Assembly: GCA_036637375.1 (NCBI GenBank)
Contig: JAVWMQ010000021.1
Location: 1 to 31,996, forward strand
DNA: 31,996 nucleotides
Reading direction: 5' to 3'
Origin: JAVWMQ01 sp036637375
Lineage (GTDB): Bacteria; Bacillota; Clostridia; Peptostreptococcales; Anaerovoracaceae
Shown here: one piece after another, positions 17,555-25,589 of the stretch
How the letters are laid out: every line of letters begins with the position of its first letter
Numbering within the stretch: the first letter of the stretch is position 1
Made by a program: the position numbers and the translations under genes
The notes under the pieces: model-generated
Told to the model about the DNA's origin: nothing
The model's input: only the letters and a program-made list of their open reading frames with translations
Database searches by the model: none

Positions 17555-19927
17555 ATGAGTAAGACAGATAGAATCGAGAGATTAAGACAGAATTACGTTA
17601 ATTCTAAACCATCAATTTGTACAGAGAGAGCTAGAATATATACAGAATCTCACAAAAGGACAGAAGGCCAACCTGTGGCGATTAGAAAGGCTCAGGCATT
17701 TTATGATTTTTGTAATGAATTTGATATAAAAATATTTGATGATGAATTAATTGTTGGGACCGCAGGCAAATTTAGGAGAAGTGGAATCTTGACTCCTGAG
17801 TTCTCATGGAAATGGGTTTCAAAAGAGATGGAAATGTTTGATAAAAGGCCTCAAGATCCGTATGAAATGACTGATGAACAAAGGGAATTTGTCAAAGCTG
17901 AGATTTTTCCTTATTGGGAAGGCAAATCTCTTGAAGAACATTTCTTGGCAATTTTGCCAGAAGAAACAAAAAAAATCGCAGTTGATACTGGAATTGTAGA
18001 TAATGACTCAAAATGGAGACAGGCAGTGGGTGAAATTACTCCTGATTATGAAGATGTATTGTTTCCAAATGGTTTTAATGGAAAAATTAAAGAAGCAGAG
18101 GAATGTCTTAATAATTTAGATTTCTCAAATCCTGAAGATTATGAAAAGATTATATTTTATAAATCTACAATTTTAACTAGCAAAGGAATAATAATACTTG
18201 CACAAAGATATAGTAAGTTAGCGGCAGAGATGGCATTAAAAGAACAAGATTTAGATAGAAAAAAAGAACTTCAAAAAATAGCGAAGGTTTGTGAGAATGT
18301 TCCGGCGAATCCTCCAAGAAGTTTTCATGAGGCAATTCAATTTGTGTGGTTTGTTCAACTTGGTGGCATAATTTCTGAAAATCCTTTGGCACTTAATCCA
18401 GGGAGATTTGATCAATATATGTTTCCGTATTTTGATAAAGATGTAAATGATAATGTAATGACCAAAGAAGAGGGTGAGGAGCTAGTTCAAGCTTTATGGC
18501 TTAAATTTTCGGAGTGGGTTTGGACAATATCTGCTAATACAGCGGGATATTTTGCAGGCTATAATCAATTTCAAAACCTTACAATAGGTGGCAAAAAAAG
18601 AGATGGGGCAGATGGAACAAATTTGCTTTCATACATTTGTTTAGACGCAACGGATCAAGTTAGAACTCATCAACCTGGAATCAGTGTTAGAATTAGTTCT
18701 ACATGTCCTCAAGAGTTTTTGGATAAGGTTACAGATTTAGTTAGTAAGGGTACTGGATTCCCAGCTATTCATAATGATCAAGCAGGAACACAAATGCTGT
18801 TGCAAGCAGGTTATGAACCAGAAGATGCAAGAGATTGGAGCAATTGCGGATGTGTTGTCCCTCACTTTAGGAAAACAGGGCAGTGGACTGCCGCTGTAAA
18901 TGTTAATTTTGCAGCAGCACTAGAATATGCGCTTAATAGTGGGAAAAGTAGACTTACAAATATAAAAATGGGAATAAGTGATAATTCATCAGAATATAAT
19001 TCTTATTCCGAAGTTGAAAGTGCAGTATATGATGAATTGAGCAATTTAATACATCATAGTGTGTTATCAACGATTATTGCACAAAAATTACATATGCAAA
19101 TGGTTCCAAGACCATTTTTATCAACATGTGTTGATGATTGCATGAAGCTTGGGCGTGATTTGTCAAATAAAGGTGCCCATTATAATGTGGGGCCTGTACT
19201 TACAGGTATTGGGCTTGCAGTAGTTGCAAACTCTCTAGCAGCTATTAAAAAACTTGTTTTTGAAGAAAAGCAGATAAGTCTAAAAGAACTAAATAAAGCT
19301 TTGGATAATAATTTTGTTGGATTTGAAGAATTGAGGAGAAAGGCTTTAGCTGTACCTAAATATGGTAATGATGACGATTATGTAGATGATATAGCTAGAA
19401 ATCTTGCTAATTTTTATTATAGAGAGACAAGGAAGCACAAGGATATATTTGGATCTAAATTTAATTCTGCATTTATGGGTATTTCAAATTATATACCAAC
19501 TGGTAGAGTAATAGGAGCTACACCTTGTGGTAGAGAGGCTATGAAACCGATTACAGAAGGTGTATCACCTTATGCAGGAAGTGATATTGTTAGTCCTTTG
19601 GCAGTAATGAAATCTAGTGCCAAAATGAACCATGAGGTTCATACAGGAGGAACCTTACTAAATTTAAGATTAAGTGATGATATGGTTAACTCGGCTAAAG
19701 GCAAAAGAGACCTTGGAAATGTTATTAGGGCATACTTTGCTTTAGGCGCATTCCATGTTCAATTTAATACTATCTCTACGGAGGTTTTGAGAAAAGCTCA
19801 AAAAAATCCAGAAGAGTATAGGGATTTACTCGTTAGGGTTGCAGGATATAGCACACAGTTTGTAAATTTATCAAATGAAATGCAAGAAGCAATTATTGCA
19901 CGTACACCTCATGGAGCAATTAGATAA
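17555..19927 (+). CDS. Glycyl radical enzyme (pyruvate formate-lyase-like) of unassigned substrate
   Basis: A 790-residue catalytic subunit of an oxygen-sensitive glycyl radical enzyme. The C-terminal radical loop RVAGYSTQF places the glycyl radical at Gly764. The active-site cysteine is Cys433 in NCGCVVPH. The family fold is evident throughout (NPGRFDQYMFPYF, KYGNDDDYVDDIARN, VSPYAGSDIVSP, TGGTLLNLRLS). Dehydratases and C-X lyases of this family typically read GCVEP with a catalytic Glu two residues after Cys; here it is Val, so glycerol, choline, hydroxyproline or isethionate chemistry is unlikely. No small subunit like that of hydroxyphenylacetate decarboxylase is adjacent. Arylacetate decarboxylase-like or fumarate-adding chemistry is possible but unproven. 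GGAGG fits the ATG at 17555 better than 17552. The activase follows 19 bp downstream. Confidence 0.92.
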   Translation: MSKTDRIERLRQNYVNSKPSICTERARIYTESHKRTEGQPVAIRKAQAFYDFCNEFDIKIFDDELIVGTAGKFRRSGILTPEFSWKWVSKEMEMFDKRPQDPYEMTDEQREFVKAEIFPYWEGKSLEEHFLAILPEETKKIAVDTGIVDNDSKWRQAVGEITPDYEDVLFPNGFNGKIKEAEECLNNLDFSNPEDYEKIIFYKSTILTSKGIIILAQRYSKLAAEMALKEQDLDRKKELQKIAKVCENVPANPPRSFHEAIQFVWFVQLGGIISENPLALNPGRFDQYMFPYFDKDVNDNVMTKEEGEELVQALWLKFSEWVWTISANTAGYFAGYNQFQNLTIGGKKRDGADGTNLLSYICLDATDQVRTHQPGISVRISSTCPQEFLDKVTDLVSKGTGFPAIHNDQAGTQMLLQAGYEPEDARDWSNCGCVVPHFRKTGQWTAAVNVNFAAALEYALNSGKSRLTNIKMGISDNSSEYNSYSEVESAVYDELSNLIHHSVLSTIIAQKLHMQMVPRPFLSTCVDDCMKLGRDLSNKGAHYNVGPVLTGIGLAVVANSLAAIKKLVFEEKQISLKELNKALDNNFVGFEELRRKALAVPKYGNDDDYVDDIARNLANFYYRETRKHKDIFGSKFNSAFMGISNYIPTGRVIGATPCGREAMKPITEGVSPYAGSDIVSPLAVMKSSAKMNHEVHTGGTLLNLRLSDDMVNSAKGKRDLGNVIRAYFALGAFHVQFNTISTEVLRKAQKNPEEYRDLLVRVAGYSTQFVNLSNEMQEAIIARTPHGAIR

Positions 19928-19946
19928 CATAAAGGGGGAGATTTCT

Positions 19947-20855
19947 ATGAAAAAAGAAATGAAAAAAGGTATTATTTTAAATATGCAGGAATATTCAATA
20001 CATGATGGAGAAGGCGTTAGAACTATTGTGTTTTTGGCAGGATGTAATTTGAGATGTAAATGGTGCGCAAATCCAGAGTCGTGGACAATGGCAACAAAAC
20101 TTATTTTTCATAGAGAAAAGTGTATTAAATGTGGCAAATGTGCTGCAAGTTGTTTACAGAAATTAGATCCAACAAAAGTAGCTACAAGTAGAAAAAAATG
20201 TAGAGGATGTTTTGTATGTGCTAATGCATGCTATACAGGAGCCCTTGATGTTATTGGGCGTCATGTGGATGTTGATGATGTTTTAGATCAGATTAAAAAA
20301 GATTTAGTCTTTTATAATCATACAGGTGGTGGAGTTACTTTTTCGGGTGGCGAACCTTTCTTGCAATATGATTTTTTGAGGAGCCTTGTTGGGGCAATTT
20401 CAGAGCTTGGGGTTAATATGTGTATTGAAACAAGCGGAGATTTTGATTTTGAAGTTGTCAGGGATATTATAGAGAAATTAGATTATATTTACTTCGATAT
20501 AAAACATATGGATAGGGACAAACACAAGGAGTACACAGGAGTCTATAACGATGATATTTTACAAAACGCAATTAAAGTTTATGATATAGGGATTCCCATG
20601 ACAGTTAGAATTCCATTGATAAAAGGCGTAAATGATGACAAGGATAATTTAGAAGCAACAGCAAAATTCATTAATGACAATATGAAGCTTGTAACTGTCC
20701 AGCTTCTACCATACCATGAACTTGGCAAGGGTAAATATATTGCTATGGGTATGCTAGAAGAATTTACATCCTTTGAGACACCGTCAAAAGAAGAAGTTGA
20801 AGAGGCTTATGAAATTTTTAGAAACTATGATATCAATACTGTATTAGATATTTAG
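19947..20855 (+). CDS. Glycyl radical enzyme activating enzyme (radical SAM)
   Basis: A 302-residue radical S-adenosylmethionine protein that installs the glycyl radical on the enzyme encoded just upstream. C33-x3-C37-x2-C40 binds the SAM-cleaving [4Fe-4S] cluster. A ferredoxin-like insert has two further C-x2-C-x2-C-x3-C motifs (C59, C62, C65, C69 and C85, C88, C91, C95), typical of activases for non-PFL glycyl radical enzymes. TFSGGEPFLQ is the SAM-binding GGE block. The ATG at 19947 follows AAAGGGGGAG; in-frame codons further upstream lie inside the glycyl radical enzyme gene. The two form one operon. Confidence 0.94.
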   Translation: MKKEMKKGIILNMQEYSIHDGEGVRTIVFLAGCNLRCKWCANPESWTMATKLIFHREKCIKCGKCAASCLQKLDPTKVATSRKKCRGCFVCANACYTGALDVIGRHVDVDDVLDQIKKDLVFYNHTGGGVTFSGGEPFLQYDFLRSLVGAISELGVNMCIETSGDFDFEVVRDIIEKLDYIYFDIKHMDRDKHKEYTGVYNDDILQNAIKVYDIGIPMTVRIPLIKGVNDDKDNLEATAKFINDNMKLVTVQLLPYHELGKGKYIAMGMLEEFTSFETPSKEEVEEAYEIFRNYDINTVLDI

Positions 20856-20903
20856 ATTTATTCTTTTAATTGGACAATTTAAGTGATACAATTGCAAGTG
20901 TAT

Positions 20904-20909
20904 TATAAT
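20904..20909 (+). promoter_or_regulatory. Possible -10 element of the small cupin gene
   Basis: TATAAT at 20904-20909 with no good -35 at the right distance. It is placed so that transcription would start near 20916, which favours the ATG at 20949 over a GTG at 20883. Read-through from the activase gene is equally possible. Confidence 0.3.
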
Positions 20910-20948
20910 GATAATAAAAAATTGTTTGCGAAAGGAAATAAGACGAGT

Positions 20949-21284
20949 ATGATTATTAATTTTGATGAAATTGAGGAAAAAGTAACACCAAACTTTCATG
21001 GTGGTGATGGAGAAATGAAAGCTCATATTTTTGTTGATAACAATAACAAGATTTTGGTAGGTAAACTTGAACCAGGTAGCTCAATTGGTGTTCATTGCCA
21101 TGAAAATAATAGCGAAACAATCTATATTACAAAAGGCAGGGGTAAGGTAGCATATAATGATGAATTCGAATTTGTTAGTGAAGGTGTGTGTCATTATTGC
21201 CCATTAGGACACTCCCACGGGCTAATAAATGACAGTAATGAAGATTTGCATTTCTTTGCCATAGTTTCTGAACATAACAAATAA
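20949..21284 (+). CDS. Single-domain cupin protein
   Basis: A 111-residue cupin with both conserved motifs complete. Motif 1 has the H-x-H-x5-E pattern in GVHCHENNSETIYITKG; motif 2 is GVCHYCPLGHSHGLIN, matching G-x5-P-x-G-x2-H-x3-N. The three His and one Glu should bind a divalent metal. Such small cupins may be isomerases, epimerases, dioxygenase-like enzymes or ligand binders. I chose the ATG at 20949 since the protein then begins MIINFDEIEEKV, like related small cupins; a GTG at 20883 would add 22 residues without a good ribosome binding site. It lies between the glycyl radical enzyme operon and the V4R gene, so it may handle the same metabolite. Confidence 0.8.
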   Translation: MIINFDEIEEKVTPNFHGGDGEMKAHIFVDNNNKILVGKLEPGSSIGVHCHENNSETIYITKGRGKVAYNDEFEFVSEGVCHYCPLGHSHGLINDSNEDLHFFAIVSEHNK

Positions 21285-21338
21285 GATTGATGAAAAAACA
21301 TGAGATAAAAAATGTGATGTGCAAAGCTACTTTTGACA

Positions 21339-21367
21339 TTGAAAGTGGCGGATTTTACTGTTATAAT
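21339..21367 (+). promoter_or_regulatory. Promoter of the V4R-diguanylate cyclase pair
   Basis: TTGAAA (21339-21344), a 17-bp spacer and TATAAT (21362-21367) with an extended -10 (TGT directly before). A second -35-like TTGACA at 21333-21338 touches it but is 23 bp from the -10. Confidence 0.75.
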
Positions 21368-21410
21368 ATCCGGAAGTATACTAATTAAGGGGATCGGAGG
21401 AGATAAAAAG

Positions 21411-21944
21411 ATGTTGGATTTATTTGATAAGATAGACGAAAATAAATTTTCGTGGGACTGTATAGGAGATGTTTCTGATGGGAGAAGCAACCTTGGTGAG
21501 GAAATGCCAGTTTTTGTGTATAGGCTATTTCAGTTTACACTTAAGGATGAACTATCTAAACAGTTTGGTGAAGAAAAAACAATAGAAATTTTTAGAAATG
21601 CGGGGGAACTTGCAGGTCGTGAATTTGCTAATAATTTGCTTAAGTTAGATCTTCCATTAAATGAATTTATTGCACATTTGCAAGAACTTTTGGAAACTAA
21701 CAAAATCGGTATTTTGAGAATTGAGAAATTTGATGCCAAAACAGGAGAGGCTATATTAACTGTTGGTGAAGATTTAGATTGCTCAGGTCTACCTATTACA
21801 GGAGAAACTGTTTGTAATTATGATGAAGGATTCCTTGCTGGAATTCTTAAAGTTTATACAAAGAAAAAATATGTTGTGACGGAAGTTGATTGCTGGGCAA
21901 CGGGCTCGAGAGTTTGCCGTTTTGAGGCTGTTGTCGAGGAGTAA
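21411..21944 (+). CDS. V4R-domain protein (small-molecule sensor-like)
   Basis: A 177-residue protein. The C-terminal half (about 105-175) matches the V4R (4-vinyl reductase) fold: LDCSGLPITGETVCNYDEGFLAG, then the closing block with VDCWATGSRVCRFEA, with its conserved cysteines, Gly-Phe and Trp. V4R domains bind small hydrophobic ligands and form part of the sensor of aromatic-responsive regulators such as DmpR/XylR. The N-terminal half is helical and unassigned. The ATG at 21411 follows GGAGG. A diguanylate cyclase gene begins 18 bp after its stop, so this protein is probably the input sensor for that enzyme. The ligand is unknown. Confidence 0.82.
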   Translation: MLDLFDKIDENKFSWDCIGDVSDGRSNLGEEMPVFVYRLFQFTLKDELSKQFGEEKTIEIFRNAGELAGREFANNLLKLDLPLNEFIAHLQELLETNKIGILRIEKFDAKTGEAILTVGEDLDCSGLPITGETVCNYDEGFLAGILKVYTKKKYVVTEVDCWATGSRVCRFEAVVEE

Positions 21945-21962
21945 TAAAAAAAGGATAATGAT

Positions 21963-23207
21963 ATGGTTAACAATACTGAAAGACTGCTTAAACAAATAAT
22001 GGCCATTATTATGAGTAAACCTATTTTAGAAGAAGATTATATAGTTGATGAAGAATTTAAGGATATCCAAAAAGCGGTGGCATATTTATCTAAGTGCACT
22101 CTTGAGGCAAATCAATTTTTGCGAGAACTTGCCAAAGGGGAGCTAGATGCATCACCACCAGATAGACACAATTTTTTGGCAGGTCACTTAAAAGAACTTC
22201 ATGCGGGATTAAAACATTTAACTTGGCAAGCAAACCAGGTCGCAAATGGGGACTACAACCAAAAGGTTAGTTTTTTGGGTAGTTTTTCCAATTCTTTTAA
22301 TGCTATGATTTCACAGCTAGAAGATAGAGAGAACAAGCTACGTAAACAGACAAACTACCTTGAAAAATCAATGGATCTGTTAATAGCTGTAATGGACGGA
22401 TTGACAGAGTGGATTGTAGTTACTGAAGAATCAAGTGGGGATATACTTTATATAAATAAATCAGCAAGTAAAGAATTTTACAATCCAGAATGTGACGAAT
22501 TTGATTGCGGTGGAGATTGTGTTTTTATGGAAGATCTTAGGAGTTACAAGGATACTGACAAAGAACAAATCCTAGAATACACTTGTCCTAAAAAGGACAA
22601 AACCCTTTACGCAAAATCATTTATTATTCAATGGGATGGCAAAAGGGCATATGCTCACTTAATTTCAGATGTTACTGGTGCTCGTGTAGAAAAAAGAGAA
22701 TTAGAAAATTTAGCATTTTTGGATGCACTAACTGGTGCATATAATAGAAGATTTTGCATACAGTCACTTAATAAATTTATGGACAAAAAAGAGCTGTTTG
22801 CTATTTCATTAATAGACCTTGATGGATTAAAGTATGTTAATGATAATTTTGGACATGTAAATGGAGATCTCTATATTAAGCTTGTAGCAGAAGAGATGAT
22901 GCGTATGAGTAGTGATGATGGCGAGATTATTTGTCGTGTTGGTGGAGATGAATTTATTATATTATTTCCGAATGATGATGAAATATCGGCAACACAAAAA
23001 ATGAAAAAGCTGAGTGAAAAGATTAGTCAGGAAAAGAAAGAATTTCCTGTATCAATTAGTTTTGGAGTTTTAGATTACAATGATATGGACAATATGTCTA
23101 TTGAAGAAATTCTAAGTCACGTAGATGCCAAGATGTATGTTCAAAAGAATATAAAAAAGGCAAATCACAAATTACCTTGTTATGATAGAAGGCAATTCCC
23201 TAGATAA
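21963..23207 (+). CDS. Soluble HAMP-PAS-GGDEF diguanylate cyclase
   Basis: A 414-residue cytoplasmic protein with no membrane segment. A HAMP-like helical region (about 80-125, LTWQANQVANGDYNQKV) leads to a PAS-like domain (about 130-240) with a cysteine-containing loop (CDEFDCGGDC). A GGDEF domain follows (about 250-410): LDALTGAYNRR, LIDLDGLKYVNDNFGH and an intact GGDEF at 327-331, so synthesis of c-di-GMP is expected. The I-site arginine and aspartate before GGDEF are missing (DDGE), so product inhibition may be weak. AAAGGA precedes the ATG. It is the second gene of the V4R operon and ends at a bidirectional terminator. Confidence 0.9.
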   Translation: MVNNTERLLKQIMAIIMSKPILEEDYIVDEEFKDIQKAVAYLSKCTLEANQFLRELAKGELDASPPDRHNFLAGHLKELHAGLKHLTWQANQVANGDYNQKVSFLGSFSNSFNAMISQLEDRENKLRKQTNYLEKSMDLLIAVMDGLTEWIVVTEESSGDILYINKSASKEFYNPECDEFDCGGDCVFMEDLRSYKDTDKEQILEYTCPKKDKTLYAKSFIIQWDGKRAYAHLISDVTGARVEKRELENLAFLDALTGAYNRRFCIQSLNKFMDKKELFAISLIDLDGLKYVNDNFGHVNGDLYIKLVAEEMMRMSSDDGEIICRVGGDEFIILFPNDDEISATQKMKKLSEKISQEKKEFPVSISFGVLDYNDMDNMSIEEILSHVDAKMYVQKNIKKANHKLPCYDRRQFPR

Positions 23208-23255
23208 AAAATGAACTCAAGGCTTCACATTGAATTGTAGAAACCTTGAGTTTTT
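23208..23255. terminator. Bidirectional terminator between cyclase and aspartase genes
   Basis: Outer stem AACTCAAGG (23214-23222) with CCTTGAGTT (23244-23252), extended by an inner CTTCACA/TGTAGAA pairing with one bulge. T-runs follow on both strands (TTTTT at 23251-23255 on plus; the A-run 23207-23211 gives T on minus). It serves two convergent genes. Confidence 0.85.
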
Positions 23256-23273
23256 AGTTTGATATAAAATGTG

Positions 23274-24692
23274 TTAAACTGAATATATTGTAAGAACTTC
23301 TTCGCTGCTAAATGTGTCTTTTAATATTTTGTCAAAAACCACATCAAGTCCATTATTTTTGACAAGTTGCCTAACGGATTTGCCAGTCATTTGAGCTTCT
23401 TTGGCTATTTGTGAAGCTTTGTTATATCCAATGACAGGGCTTAGTATTGTTGCCATACTGTAGCTGTTTGTAACAAGCTCATGACAGCGTTTTTGGTTTG
23501 CAGTAATTCCAATAATACAATTTTCAATTAAAGTATTAACACCGTTAGTGAGGTACTCAGCCGATTCAAAAATATTTTTGAAGATTACTGGCTCAAAAGC
23601 ATTTAACTCTAATTGACCACTCTCGGCAGCTATTGTTACTGTTGTATCGTTTCCAATAATTTGATAGGCAATTTGATTAATAACCTCAGGAATTACAGGA
23701 TTTACCTTGCCAGGCATTATACTTGAGCCGTTTTGCCTTGGTGGAAGATTGATTTCACCAATTCCAGTAGTTGGGCCACTGGAAATAAGTCTTAAATCAT
23801 TACACATCTTAGAAAGGGAAACTGCACAAGATTTAATTGCACCAGAAACTCTAACTAGGGTATCTAAATTTGAAGTTGCATCGAATTTATCCAACGAACT
23901 ACGAAGGTTGATCCCGCAAATATCAGATAGATTTGAAACTATATTTTCAAGATATTCACTGTTAGCATTAATAGAATTTCCAATTGCAGTTCCACCTAGA
24001 TTAACTTCGTTTATAAACTCTTTTTGCAAGTTTAGACATTTAATATCTCGTTCAATTGCATGAGCATATGCTTCAAATGATTGACCTAGTCTCATTGGAA
24101 CGGCATCTTGCATTTGGGTTCTCCCCATTTTAATGATATGATGAAATTCTGCAGATTTATCAAGCAAAGCGATATTTAATCTTTGAAGAGAATCAACTAG
24201 ATTTGTAATCAATTCGATAATTGTAATTTTGCCCGCGGTTGGAATTACATCATTGGTGGATTGACACATATTTACATGATCGTTAGGATGAATTATAGAA
24301 TAATCACCTTTATTGCCTCCTAGTAGTTCTATTGCCTTGTTTGCAATAACTTCATTTGCATTCATATTTGATGATGTACCAGCACCACCCTGAAGCATAT
24401 CAACGATGAATTGATCATATAGGTTCCCATCAATTATGAAGTTACAAGCTTTATCAATTGCTACATATTGACTTTTTGTTAAATCTCCACATTGGAAATT
24501 GGTGAAAGCTGCTGCTTTTTTTATTAAAACAATATTTTTGATAAAACGTGGATGCAAAGGCAACCCTGTAATATTGAAATTATCTTTTGCTCTTAATGAA
24601 TGGATGCCGTAATATGCACTTGATGGAATGTCCATAGGGCCAACAACATCATATTCCTTTCTAATATTCATTTTGAATTTATATGTTAGCAT
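23274..24692 (-). CDS. aspA: Aspartate ammonia-lyase (aspartase)
   Basis: A protein of about 472 residues of the aspartase/fumarase superfamily. The N-terminus (SSAYYGIHSLRAKDNFNITG) and the signature loop GSSIMPGKVNP match aspartase more closely than fumarase. It interconverts aspartate with fumarate and ammonia. It is the last gene of the nadA-nadB-nadC operon, 40 bp after nadC, so its likely job is to make aspartate from fumarate for NAD synthesis. The true start is uncertain: ATG codons at 24692 and 24671 are in frame, the family usually begins near the second (MNIRKEYDVVG), and neither has a well-spaced ribosome binding site, because the GAAAGGAG at 24709-24716 serves a short overlapping frame instead. 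Fumarase activity cannot be fully excluded. Confidence 0.88.
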   Translation of the reverse strand: MLTYKFKMNIRKEYDVVGPMDIPSSAYYGIHSLRAKDNFNITGLPLHPRFIKNIVLIKKAAAFTNFQCGDLTKSQYVAIDKACNFIIDGNLYDQFIVDMLQGGAGTSSNMNANEVIANKAIELLGGNKGDYSIIHPNDHVNMCQSTNDVIPTAGKITIIELITNLVDSLQRLNIALLDKSAEFHHIIKMGRTQMQDAVPMRLGQSFEAYAHAIERDIKCLNLQKEFINEVNLGGTAIGNSINANSEYLENIVSNLSDICGINLRSSLDKFDATSNLDTLVRVSGAIKSCAVSLSKMCNDLRLISSGPTTGIGEINLPPRQNGSSIMPGKVNPVIPEVINQIAYQIIGNDTTVTIAAESGQLELNAFEPVIFKNIFESAEYLTNGVNTLIENCIIGITANQKRCHELVTNSYSMATILSPVIGYNKASQIAKEAQMTGKSVRQLVKNNGLDVVFDKILKDTFSSEEVLTIYSV

Positions 24693-24705
24693 AATAGCTA
24701 ATCAT
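24679..24705 (-). CDS. Possible 8-residue leader peptide overlapping the aspartase start
   Basis: On the minus strand GAAAGGAG lies 3 nt before an ATG at 24705 that opens MISYYANI and a stop at 24679-24681. It overlaps the first aspartase ATG (24692) out of frame, and ends 7 nt before the second (24671). It may couple translation by reinitiation or may be chance. Confidence 0.3.
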   Translation of the reverse strand: MISYYANI

Positions 24706-24731
24706 AATCTCCTTTCAAATTTAAGTGATTT

Positions 24732-25589
24732 TTAAATCTCTTTTAAGTTTTTTAATGATAGATCTAAAATTGGACTAGAATGGGTTAGTGCACCACTTGA
24801 AACATAATCTACACCAAGTTCTATGTACTTTGTTATATTATCCTTTGTAATATTGCCAGAGACTTCAATTAAAGCTTTGTCCTTACAAAGTGAGATAGCT
24901 TCTTTCATGTCTGGAACAGTCATGTTATCAAGCATGATAATGTCAGCACCAGCAACTAATGCATCTTTAACCATATTAATGTTTTCTACTTCTACTTCTA
25001 TTTTACGCATAAAAGGGGCATAAGATTTTGCCATTTTAACTGCATTTATAACTCCTCCAGCAGCACTTATGTGGTTATCTTTAAGCATTACACCATCAGA
25101 TAGATTATAGCGATGATTGTGACCACCACCAACTTTAACTGCGTACTTTTCAAATATTCTATTGTTAGGAGTTGTCTTCCTAGTATCAAGTAATTTAATA
25201 TTAGAGTCTTTAAGAAGAGAAACTACTGCATTTGTATAAGTTGCAATTCCGCTCATACGTTGAAGGTAATTTAAGGCTGTACGTTCACCTGAAAGTAAAA
25301 CGTTGATTTTGCCCTTAATTACTCCTATTAAATCTCCTTTTTTGACACTAGCGCCATCTTGGTAAAAAAAGTCAAACGATATATTTGAATCTAGTAGTTC
25401 AAATGTTCTTGCAAATACATCTAGACCAGCAATTATACCATCTTCCTTGCAAATTAAATCTACAGTTCCATCTTTTGGGATCGGCATAACAGCATTTGTT
25501 GAGACATCTTCTTGAGTAATATCTTCTCTCAATGCACTTAATATAAGTGGATCCATATTTAAAAGTAAAGTCTGCTTACTTATATTCAT
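24732..25589 (-). CDS. nadC: Nicotinate-nucleotide pyrophosphorylase (quinolinate phosphoribosyltransferase)
   Basis: A 285-residue cytoplasmic enzyme of usual family length. It converts quinolinate and phosphoribosyl pyrophosphate to nicotinate mononucleotide, carbon dioxide and pyrophosphate, the third step of de novo NAD synthesis from aspartate. Signature blocks are LSGERTALNYLQRMSGIAT, LLDTRKTTPNNR, KVGGGHNHRYNLSDGVMLKDNH and a run of EVEV...AGADIIMLDNM. The start overlaps the end of nadB by 14 bp, indicating translational coupling. No unusual residues were seen. Confidence 0.96.
   Translation of the reverse strand: MNISKQTLLLNMDPLILSALREDITQEDVSTNAVMPIPKDGTVDLICKEDGIIAGLDVFARTFELLDSNISFDFFYQDGASVKKGDLIGVIKGKINVLLSGERTALNYLQRMSGIATYTNAVVSLLKDSNIKLLDTRKTTPNNRIFEKYAVKVGGGHNHRYNLSDGVMLKDNHISAAGGVINAVKMAKSYAPFMRKIEVEVENINMVKDALVAGADIIMLDNMTVPDMKEAISLCKDKALIEVSGNITKDNITKYIELGVDYVSSGALTHSSPILDLSLKNLKEI

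Noticed and set aside
17555..19927. Assignment as hydroxyproline dehydratase, glycerol dehydratase or choline lyase
   Set aside because: The GCVEP motif is replaced by GCVVP and no matching pathway genes (such as proline reductase-linked genes, propanediol or microcompartment genes) are present.
21333..21338. TTGACA as -35 of the V4R operon
   Set aside because: Its spacer to the TATAAT would be 23 bp; the adjacent TTGAAA gives 17 bp.
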